A stretch of DNA of 64,000 nucleotides from Gonatopus flavifemur (lineage: Eukaryota; Arthropoda; Insecta; Hymenoptera; Dryinidae), in NCBI GenBank assembly GCA_018340375.1, contig JAFFJZ010000089.1, forward strand, positions 124,001-188,000, read 5' to 3'. Positions 55,190-64,000 of the stretch are shown here, one piece after another (the first letter of the stretch is position 1; each line of letters begins with the position of its first letter). The translations under genes and the position numbers were made by a program. The notes beneath the pieces are model-generated. The model saw only the letters and a program-made list of their open reading frames with translations. It did no database searches and was not told where the DNA came from.

Positions 55190-56050
55190 GATAGTGGTCC
55201 CATATAAGTTCCATCCAAATCGGTTGAAAACTGTGGAAAATTTTTCTTTGGAATCTGTATTTTTTTTCAGCATGCCTTCCCCATGTACATATTATCCGAA
55301 TGTCTTGGGACTCTAAGTATATTCGATTTACGAGATGTTAGTTATATGATATGAATTTCAGGGACATTGGGATTGGGGGGAGTGAAAAAAAGGGAATGAG
55401 GTTCCTTTTTGTCTGTCTGTTTGTCTGTGTGTATGTAACGAATTTGCGAACGTGTATATCTTTTGTTCGTATGATTCGATCGTGATGAAATTTTCACCAG
55501 AGTCATGTGCAGTGTTGATAGTGGTTCCATATAAGTTTCAACCTCATCGTTACTGAAGAACGGGAGGGTGAGGAGAAATTTTTCGAAGAATCGTGATTTT
55601 GCGAACGCGTATATCTCTGCTTCCTATTATCCGGTTGCTATCAAACTCATACCACGTTCTGGTGATGATCCTATAGTGGCCTCATATGAGTTTCGATCTA
55701 ATCGATCGAAAACTGTGGAAAATTTTTATTTCGCGATTCACATGATTTGACACGATTTTGAAAGCATGCCTTCCCCATGTCGGTATCATCCAAATGCCAT
55801 GGAACTTGTAGTATAATCAGTTTACGGGGGGTTTGTTGTATGGTGTGAATTTCAAACAAATCGGAATTGAAGGAAGAAAGTGGTAAGCACTGAGTTTTGA
55901 AACAAAATTTGGAAATTTCGTAAACATCGTTACCATGCGGATAACTTACGTTTCTATCATTCAATTGTCATGAAATTTCCACCACAGCTTCATGCAGTGT
56001 TGATCGCAGTCTCATATAAATTTCAACCTGATTCTCTGAAGAAAACGGGA
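55190..56050. repeat. About 480-bp tandem repeat, just under two units
   Basis: CATATAAGTT/CATATGAGTTTC, AAAACTGTGGAAAATTTTT and AGCATGCCTTCCCCATGT recur at about 55200 and 55680; GATGAAATTTTCACC / CATGAAATTTCCACC and GCAGTGTTGAT recur at about 55475 and 55955. A TCTGTCTGT run lies at 55410-55428. Confidence 0.75.
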
Positions 56051-56790
56051 CAGAGAAAGAAAACATGTATTTTTTTTCAACACAAACGAGGAATTTTTGT
56101 CTCTCAACTATTATCAAAAATTTTGATCCAATTTGGAAATTGCATTCATTCTTTTCACCCACAGTAAATTCCTAACCCCAAACTATTTCATCATAGTATT
56201 AAACAGTTTGTATGTTCCATTCCATTGATGTCAATAATTATAGGATTATTTCAATGGTTGCATGTTATTGCAATAAAATCAACTACCACTACACTATGGT
56301 ATTCTTTCATCTATTAGCTTCTATACTTGGATAAATAAAATTAATTTGAAGATTCCAAACTTTGAATATGAATTTTTTTACTCATTCAGATTTCTAACAT
56401 TTCAATGAATATCAAATGACTTCTGAATGAATTCAAGTCCTTGCTTCCATTTTGTGTTCATTTGGGCAAACTGAGAATACATCTCGAACTTCTGTGGGGA
56501 TTCATGTTTTGTCGCATAACGGGTCTTCTTTCGGAATACTGTATGTAGCCTTGATGAATATTTTGCGAGTTCTGATATGTGCTCAATGAAAATCCTTTTT
56601 GGAGTCTTTTAGTACTGCATGTATTCTTCCAAATTACATATTGAATTCTTGAAAAAGAGTTCCCAAAGCATTCTTTTCTGTGAATTCATTGCGAATTCAA
56701 AGGGGACTGTGGTGCTGTCTGAGGGTTCATCGTTTGGGAATCCTTTTCAATTCTTAATTCATATCGAAAGAGGGATCATGACAATGCATA
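56051..56790. other. No gene recognised
   Basis: AT-rich spacer; short open frames without motifs. Confidence 0.4.
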
Positions 56791-57108
56791 CCCAAGCAGC
56801 AACAGAATTTCAAAGTATATACGAAATAGAAACGTCCGTAGAATGTACGAATGAGATACGAAGAACATATAATGAACGTTCATAGAATTTTCGAATGAGA
56901 TGGTTTTAAATGTACTTAGAACGTACATGATACATTCGAAATGTATGATATTCATTCAATCGACGTTCAATTAACGTGTCGTCGTATATTCGATTACATA
57001 CGTTCGATGAATATGCATAGCACCTATGAAACGGTCTCATTCGAATGTGCATCGAACATATTTTGAATATTCGAAGAACGTCCATAGTATATTCTGATGC
57101 TGCTTGGG
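56791..57108. mobile_element. MITE, 318 bp, CCC-type ends
   Basis: Ends CCCAAGCAGCAACAGAAT and ATTCTGATGCTGCTTGGG, flanked by TA (56789-56790, 57109-57110). The interior is rich in GAACGTTC, CGAATG and ACGTAC words. A 249-bp inverted partial copy lies at 58066-58314. Confidence 0.85.
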
Positions 57109-57542
57109 TATTATTACTCCATATAAAAAACTCAATTCACTCAGTTGTTGAAAATGTATGCAATCACAGTTTCGTTTATTCCATCTGGCACTTGACAGAC
57201 CTTGATCATTGATGATTGGGAAATCACAGTATTCAGTGCGGAAATAATTGATATTTATGCAATATCAGTAGTTCCCATTGCGTATACTCATTCTTAACTC
57301 AATGAATTTCAGCATGGTCAATAATTTCCAGAAATTGCAAATCAGTTTGTATTCAATGTGATTCAACCGAAGGTATCTTGAACACTTTGATATGAGTGCA
57401 ATTATCAGTTTTCAATTCTTCTTATACTTATATTTTCATATGACTACTTTCCTTTGTTCCTGTGAACAGATGCTTAGAACCTACCACTACATATCATATC
57501 TCCAACAGTGACCATCTAAGACGCTGCACTGGGAAGTTGCAC

Positions 57543-57780
57543 GGAGAAAAAAGATCATGGAATGATCGCTAGGAAAGATAGTAAACTGGTGACAACTACA
57601 AATTTCTGTGCACAGTCCTAACAGGGACGAGTAATGGTTCCTATTTTGGTATATTGAAATACAATATAGTATACCAAAATAGGAATCATTACTCGTCTTT
57701 GTTAGCGACTGTGCACAGAAATTCGTAGTTGTCACCAGTTTACTATCTTTCCTAGCGATCATTCCATGATCTTTTTCCTC
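57543..57780. repeat. 238-bp near-perfect palindrome
   Basis: GATCATGGAATGATCGCTAG at the left mirrors CTAGCGATCATTCCATGATC at the right; arms of about 114 bp run through GTGACAACTACAAATTTCTG / CAGAAATTCGTAGTTGTCAC with few differences, loop TATTGAAATACAATA. It lies between the two inverted MITE copies. Confidence 0.92.
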
Positions 57781-58065
57781 CATGTGGGTTGAAAAGCATG
57801 TCTATGGAACATCAAAGTTTCTCACATTTGAGTGTATGGATCATTTTGCACCTTCTCCACATCATCACATCAATAATATCAAAAAGTTTGAGCAGAGACC
57901 CATTTTTGACAAACTGAGGAGACGATTCCTTCTGCGATACATGGAATTTGATAAATTCATCAGCCCATTTATTTCATAACACTTGGGGGAATTCACTTCT
58001 TTCTGACTAATACGCTTTATTTCTCCTCCAATTTTTTCATATTCGAAATATGTTATATGCATATT

Positions 58066-58314
58066 TCAGACCGTTTCATAGGTACTACGCATATTCATCG
58101 GACGTATGTAATTGAATATACGACGGTACGTCAATCGAACGTCGATTGAATGAATATCGTACATTTCGGATGTACTATGTACGTTCTAAGTATATTTATA
58201 ACGGTCTGATTCGAACATTCTATGAACGTTCATTATATATTCTTCGTGTCTCCTTCGTAAATTCTACGAACGTTTCTATCCCGTATATACTTTGAACTTC
58301 TGTTGCTGTTTGGG
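58066..58314. mobile_element. Second copy of the CCC-type MITE, truncated
   Basis: Reverse-oriented relative of 56791-57108. Its outer end reads GTTGCTGTTTGGG; it matches TATACTTTGAA, CATTATATATTCTTCGT and AGACCGTTTCATAGG of the first copy and stops near 58066. Confidence 0.8.
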
Positions 58315-58602
58315 TTATACCCTACAATATTTTCTGAGTATTGCTGAATTCTCCTAAATAATTAGATGAATCACACAGGCCTGCGAAATATGACTTTTTA
58401 TTCCCCCCTCGAACAATCATGTCTTTTTTCGGAGCATTCCGATGCGCCGAATCCAAATCTGGCTGCAGAATTGCTCTATCGCGTCAGGTTCTTGAGATAT
58501 TTCGATCTAAATATGCGAAAAACACTGTTTTTCGACATATTTGGGGTTACGTCAAGTTGAAAGGTAATTTTCTTCCACAAAACTGATACATGCGCCTTGA
58601 AG
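58315..58602. other. No gene recognised
   Basis: Spacer with one short open frame (58366-58560) lacking motifs. Confidence 0.4.
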
Positions 58603-58795
58603 TATAAGTCATCTCCTCCCAAATGCCGTTGAGTTTGCTCGAATATTTCTTTTTTTCATCAAGATACGACAGTTTGAAAATTGTGTCTTCACCTATTTAT
58701 GAAATACATTAGCGCATAAATTTCAAATTGTCGTATCTCAATGAAGAAAAAAGATATTCGAGCAAATTCAACGGCATTTGGAAGAGGATGACTTA
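58603..58795. repeat. 193-bp foldback
   Basis: AAGTCATCTCCTCCCAAATG mirrors CATTTGGAAGAGGATGACTT; arms of about 80 bp continue through GCTCGAATATTTCTT / AAGATATTCGAGC and CGTATCT words, loop about 30 bp. Confidence 0.8.
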
Positions 58796-58819
58796 GCCTT
58801 TGACACTCAATTTTTCGCG

Positions 58820-59835
58820 CTGCTCTGAAATATCCTGGATTCTCTCCCTGATCCTTACCCCATCGTGGGGAGGGTCCTGCAACTTCTCCGACTGATACAC
58901 GAGAGAAAAACGTACCTTGGTCTCTAAGAACGGAAGTTTGATAAGAAAATCGCAAATATTTGACATTTTCAGAGACACTTGATTCTTTCGCTGCGCTCAG
59001 TAAACCATTCAGGATTCATTTGCTTGTTCTCACGTCTCCATATGGGGTGTGCGGCAACTGTTCTGATCTCCATACGAAGAAAAAACGTAACTTGGTCCCA
59101 AAAACCGGAGTTTAACGAGAAAATCTCGAATATTCTACATTCAGGGCCGTGGAGAGAAAATCCGGGCCCGGGAGGAAGCGACTTATGGGCTCCAATTTTC
59201 TTGGAAGTGGATTGAAGAAGGGTTGAAAAACTTCATTCTCACAAAGGAATGATACAAAGTTCCTTGACTTCAGAATCAAAAATATGTATCTCATCATATA
59301 TCTTTCGTTTCATTTGAGTTGGAAACCGTTCGACAAAAACGGGAGGAGATGAAGTACTCGGGAAAAATCTCGGCCCCCAGGGAACTCCAGGCCCAGGTGA
59401 AAAAACCCCGGCAGTCCCCGCCCCCCTCTCGTCAGGCCTGTCTACATTCCCAGAGACAACCGAGATTTTTGATCCCCCCTGAACCATCCTGGATTTTTCG
59501 CGTGGTCTGCACCTCATCGTAGGAAGTACCCTGGAACTTTTCCGATTGATACACGAGACAAAAACGTCCCTTGGACTCTGAAACACAAAGTTTGATGAGA
59601 GAATCGTGGAGATTTGACATTTCCAAAGACACTTGATGTTTATGCTCTACTCTTACCATCCCTGATTTTTTGGCTGGTCTTTCCCTCATCCTACGAAGTG
59701 GATGACAACTAATCCGATACATACATGAGGGAAAGACTGAACCCAGTCATCGAAACACAAATTACGAGGAGAACCAAAATTTAGATGAGACAATCCCGCA
59801 TAGTTTGGAGAATCATCCCTGAAAATTCCAGATTC
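58820..59835. repeat. About 150-bp degenerate tandem repeat
   Basis: Words ATACACGAGA(G/C)AAAAACGT(A/C)CCTTGG(T/A)CTCT, AGTTTGATNAGAAAATC and TTTGACATTT(T/C) recur at about 58900, 59070 (diverged), 59550 and 59730. Interrupted by the hAT MITE at 59142-59440. Confidence 0.65.
59142..59440. mobile_element. hAT-type MITE, 299 bp
   Basis: Ends CAGGGCCGTGGAGAG and CTCTCGTCAGGCCTG (reverse complement CAGGCCTGACGAGAG), flanked by the exact 8-bp duplication TCTACATT (59134-59141, 59441-59448). GC-rich ends in an AT-rich setting; no transposase. Confidence 0.9.
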
Positions 59836-60464
59836 TTCTATGGATTCAGTTTCAAGTAGTTTAACGCACACAGCATGCTCCGATGGAAACGCTGGTATCC
59901 TCTACCCATTGTAATATACGTCGTATATATAAATATTCAGGAAGTTATATATATATATATATATATATATATGGTATGAATTTTCCCCTTTTCTTCTTTC
60001 GTCCTCTCAATACTTCAAAAAAAAAACAAAAATCAAAGAGTCTAAACAAATCTTAGAGTTCATAAAATTCTGAAGAATTGAAACAAGAATTCGAGAGTAA
60101 AAAAACTCAGAAAAATTTAAACCCCAATTCTATTAGAAAACCCTTAACATCGAATCCGAATACCTTGAACGATAAATCACCAGATTTTTAATTCATGAAA
60201 CTTCCAATGATTCACCGTGAAATCCAAATAGAAGAAAGGAGGAAACAAGTAAAACTTCAGAAATATCTGAAACTCTTTTGAAAAAACTCTTCTTCTTCCC
60301 TACCTCATTGAAAAGGACCCATAACACGTCAAGAATAATAAAGCGAACAGTGTATTCAACGGTACCCGTACGGCCACCTGAATGTCGCGCCGAATAATGA
60401 AAATGACTCAGGGTAAAACCCCTGCAGGTATCAAGGATCACGTAGTGAGCGTACAAAACATATA
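59836..60464. other. No gene; (TA)n microsatellite
   Basis: A pure TA run lies at about 59946-59971. The remainder is AT-rich; the minus-strand open frame 60193-60612 is a chance frame running into the TIR of the next element. Confidence 0.5.
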
Positions 60465-62492
60465 CAGGGTGGGGCATTTGAAGTGTCGCGGGCGTTTTTT
60501 CCAAAAATAAAGTGAGATACCAGCAAATTTTTCGGACAAAAGTTGTAGGGTACCGAGGGGGACATCCGATGGTGGCCTTGGCTTTGACCCCAAATCTCAT
60601 CTTCAAGGGCATTCTGAGATCAACTCTTGTTTTTTAGATAGCATCTCATATTTTTTACTGCAGATTTGGATTCTAGGTCAAAAACCAAGAAACTTTTGTC
60701 TGAACCATTTCCCTGAAATCCGCAAAAATGGCGATCTAATCGATATTGTTCCATTTTGAATCTGACATTCGAATAATTCGAAAACGAAGGGTCTTGCAAA
60801 AGAATTTTTCGTACAAAAGTTGTCAATACACAACACATTTCAATCGTCTACATTGCCACCATTCAGAGCTCACGCGATGTAAACAAACGACGGGGTTCAG
60901 TGAAAATTCACGATTTTGAAAGTCAGTTTGTCAGTTACATTTGATTATTACTTGGTTTATGACGAATTGAAAATCATGGCTATCCGATACACGGTTTCTG
61001 AAAAGATCGATATGATCTACATTTACGGTGAAGTGCATAAGGACCCCAGACAAGCATATGACTTGTATGCAGAACGATTTCCTGAAAGAACAACGCCATC
61101 CATTAGGTATTTTCAACGCATTACAAAATTATTCTCAGGAACGGGAAGTGTTGCAAGGGAAAAACGACATCGAATGAGAACTGTTAGCGGAGAGAATGCG
61201 GAAGGTAATGTACTAGCTGCAGTAGCCAATAATCCACACGTGAGCTCTCGTGAAATTGAACTCCATTCGGGAATTTCTCGAAGAAGTGTTCTTCGAATAC
61301 TGAAACTCACAAATTCCATCCGTATCACATTTGTTTGCATCAAGACCTTCACGGTGATGATTTCGAAAATCGTGTACAGTTTTGTCGATGGGGTCTAGCG
61401 CAAATGCACAATAACAACTTCATCAACATATTATTTTCTGATGAGTCGACGTTCACCAATCATGGTCAAGTAAATCGACATAATATGCATTACTGGGCGA
61501 CAGAAAATCCAAGATGGTTACGTCAAGTAGAGCATCAAAGACAATGGACTGTGAATGTTTGGTGTGGTATTTTTCGATCTCGAGTAATTGGACCGTACTT
61601 CATCGCAGATACGCTGAATGGAGAGAAGTACAGACATTTCTTAGATCAAGTACTCCCAACATTACTTGAAGACATACCTATTCAGGAACGATTGAATATG
61701 TGGTATCAACACGATGGTTGTCCATCCCATTATGCAGTCACAGCTCGAGAAATATTGGACAGAGATTATCCTGGACGATGGATAGGACGTCGTGGACCAG
61801 TTCATTGGCCTGCCCGTTCTCCGGATCTTACTTCTCCAGATTTTTTTTCATGGGGATACATAAAAGATACAGTTGATCAACAAGCACGGACTACATCTGA
61901 GAATATGCGTCAACGAATCATCAATGCATACGCGAGCATCAATGAAGATATTTTAGCACGAGTTCAGCAATCTTTTGTAAAACGTTTTGAAATGTGTATT
62001 GAAGTCGAAGGCCATCATTTTGGGCATCTACTGCATTAAAATTATCCAAGTGATGTAGACGATTGAGATGTGTTGTGTTTTGTCTGTTATACCCCATCAC
62101 CTCCGTTTCAGTTCAAGGGGTCCCCCTTGGAATCAGACAACTTTTGTCCGAAACATTCTCCTCCAAGACCCTTCGTTTTCGAGTTATTCCAATGTCAGAT
62201 TCAGTATGGAACAATATCGATTGGAGCGCCATCTTTGGGGATTTCAGGAAAATGGTTCAGACAAGAGTTTCTTGGTTTTTGACCTAGAATCCAAATCTGC
62301 AGTAAAAAATATGAGATGCTATTTAAAAAACAAGAGTTGATCTCAGAATGCCCTTGAAGATGAGATTTGAGGTCAAAGCCAAGGCCACCATCGGATGTTC
62401 CCCTCGGTACCCTACAACTTTTGTCCGAAAAATTTGCTGGTATCTCACTTTATTTTTGGAAAAAACGCCCGCGACACTTTAAATGCCCCACC

Positions 62493-62495
<3 letters not shown>
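60465..62495 (+). mobile_element. Tc1/mariner-superfamily element with long TIRs, copy 2 (2031 bp)
   Basis: Same ends as 15876-17905 (CAGGGTGGGGCATTT), TA on both sides (60463-60464, 62496-62497), opposite orientation. TIRs about 60465-60860 and 62053-62495. Here the roughly 60-bp longer repeat is the right one, corresponding to the left repeat of copy 1. Confidence 0.93.
60976..62039 (+). pseudogene. Tc1/mariner-type transposase, copy 2 (single 1-base deletion)
   Basis: Start MAIRYTVSEKIDMIYIYGEV (60976). The frame runs through YAERFPERTTPSIRYFQRIT and HSGISRRSVLRILK, then a one-base deletion between 61306 and 61307 (copy 1 has an extra G) shifts it. The second frame reads MHQDLHGDDFENRVQFCRWG, NILFSDESTFTNHGQVNRHN (first Asp), RLNMWYQHDGCPSHY (second), ARSPDLTSPDFFSWGYIKDT (third, 41 residues on), VQQSFVKRFEMCIEVEGHHF, TAA at 62037-62039. 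No stop codon apart from the shift. The two lesions of copy 1 are not present here. Confidence 0.92.

Positions 62496-62531
<36 letters not shown>
62496..62531. repeat. (TA)n microsatellite
   Basis: Perfect TA run directly against the right end of copy 2. Confidence 0.95.
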
Positions 62532-62534
<3 letters not shown>

Positions 62535-63569
62535 ACGTTCATGTTTTTTCTTTCTCTCAGCTAGATAATTCCCTTCATATACAACTCTAGGAATGTAAAA
62601 ACTAACAATAAGTAAGAATGAGGCCAACAAATATTGCACAAACCATGCATACCCATTAAACAACAATCAAAGAATGAACAAGTGTTTAGAACTTAATAAA
62701 CAAACAAATTGAAGCCACAAACAATATATAAATCATAAATTGACAATATAAAAGTCTGCGAATAATTGAATGATAAACAAATTCTTGCAACATTTGAATT
62801 ATTTCAACATGCACGAAAATTATCAAACATGAATATAATCATGTAAAATAATTGAAATTCCAACATATGAACATTCCCTTGCACTAAACAACGAATATCA
62901 ATTAGGAATTCAACATGCAAACATTTAAAAAAGCAATAATCAAATTTAGAATAACTAGTTTGTAAGTTAATTGAATAAATAAGCATGCATTTGCATTGTA
63001 TACATACATACATAAAACAAAGTGTGAACAGAAAAATCCTACGTTGAACAAAAAGAATGGACATATAAAGAAGAGCATGCGATAACAGACATCGAGTGGT
63101 AAACTTCCTAATTAACGGGATCCACCCTCACCAACGAGAATACGGAACTAGAACGTGTGGAATGAGACAACCCCTTCCACCAACTGTACTAACAGGGTCA
63201 TCCCCCACGAAGAACAATGGATATACATGGAAGGTGACAATTCCTCCCACCAGCAAACTTCAAGCTTCGATCTATGAATCGATAGGGCTACCCCTACAGG
63301 GAGAATGAGGAAATCAAGCGCATGCGAAGGGAACCAACCCTTCCATTACAGAAGCATGCCAATGAAACAATCATCGATTCATGGATCATCCCGGACCATG
63401 GGTTCATAACCAATGAATTGAAACTGAAACAGCAGGAGAATCGATCGATCGCCAATCTTGGAAATTCGCGATCGACAACCACACCCTCACCGAGAAAATC
63501 TGAACGATAGAAGAAGGGAAACAACCCCTTCTATCAGAAAATCAAAATCGGACTCTGATTGGCCGGACA
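62532..63569. other. No gene recognised; change of composition at 63090
   Basis: AT-rich to about 63090. From there the plus strand becomes richer in C and A, with recurring ACAACCCCTTC(C/T) words (about 63171, 63329 as CAACCCTTCC, 63522). No coding motif. Confidence 0.4.
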
Positions 63570-63836
63570 ACCCTTTAAAAGCGGGTGCACATCCAGATCC
63601 AGTCACAATCCTCGGCTGTTCAGCCAACCAAGCTCTCTAGTTCGGAACCAACCAAGCTCTTCAGCTAAAAACTAACCAGGCTCTACAGCTGCTCTTTGGC
63701 TGATCAGCCACCCAGCTTTTGAGCTACCATCAATAAGAACACGCTAAGAAAGCGTAAATCAACGATTCTGGCTAATTTGGATTGCCGATCGTTTGCCGAC
63801 CTTCATCCAACCTACAACTGAGGGGATCCAACGTGA
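63570..63836 (+). promoter_or_regulatory. Possible core promoter and untranslated first exon
   Basis: TTTAAAAG at about 63572 is TATA-like, with initiator-like CCAGTCAC 25-30 bases downstream. A transcribed-looking stretch follows with three AACCAAGCTCT-type repeats (63627, 63649, 63673 as AACCAGGCTCT) and a consensus 5' splice donor, CAAC|GTGAGT, at about 63830. No ATG-led protein recognised. It could be a host gene promoter or the LTR of a retroelement that extends beyond the window. Confidence 0.3.
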
Positions 63837-64000
63837 GTATAACCTTAAAACATCCGTATGTCTATGTGGTCCCGATAAAAACCAATTGCTCTTTCTGTTT
63901 AGAAATCAATTATTTGTCCCTTTGGACCTACTGATTAGCAGTTCCAAAGGCTAGGAGCCACAACACCCTTTCTCTTTCTTCCTTTCTTTTTTTTGATTAT

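Noticed and set aside
55342..55530. Short open frames over the TCTGTCTGT tract
   Set aside because: Low-complexity sequence.

Overview
The window is AT-rich nuclear DNA of an insect (species not identifiable). It carries BEL/Pao, piggyBac, hAT, mariner and LINE relics and spliceosomal GT-AG introns, and shows no operon structure or bacterial or phage gene. I recognise no confident host gene. Almost all recognisable coding sequence belongs to transposable elements, most of them broken by stops, frameshifts or younger insertions.

Layout. 1-610: LINE tail. 732-2833: hAT-like transposase gene (minus) split by a mariner (874-2158). 3576-4509: foldback element. 8737-15700: about 7 kb palindrome built around a piggyBac transposase, with tandem-repeat arms and three nested non-autonomous elements (hAT, Harbinger-like and a TA-flanked MITE). 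15876-17905: Tc1/mariner-type element with long terminal inverted repeats (TIRs). 18906-20090: Mos1-like mariner. 20546-26397: arthropod multicopy zinc-finger/IPIAHAV-motif protein flanked by about 500 bp inverted repeats and invaded by a nearly intact mariner. 26660-30420: tandem repeats, a LINE tail and a TIR element. 31699-34338: second arthropod multicopy protein, whose middle is replaced by an arm of a 1.7 kb palindrome that holds another domain of the same protein family. 34790-36510: about 415 bp satellite. 36515-38115: mariner fragment and a second copy of the IPIAHAV-motif protein. 38844-41738: mariner with a solo LTR and a hAT element nested in it. 41956-52895: full-length BEL/Pao retrotransposon (5-bp target duplication TGGAT) with a 3 kb foldback element inside gag. 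53753-55042: mariner. 55190-59835: tandem repeats, hairpins and a hAT MITE. 60465-62495: second, oppositely oriented copy of the 2.03 kb Tc1/mariner element. 63570-63836: possible promoter and first exon.

The genes do not form a pathway. What they record is a layered insertion history: at least nine insertions can be ordered by who interrupts whom, and many have target-site duplications readable to the base. Most transposases are inactive by visible lesions (third catalytic Asp to Asn in one mariner, first catalytic Asp lost in another, RT and integrase catalytic residues altered in the BEL element). The least damaged is the minus-strand mariner at 21321-22643. Least familiar are the inverted-repeat unit 20546-26397, the palindrome 32614-34338 and the family of short hairpin elements ending in CCC(A/G)-type termini.
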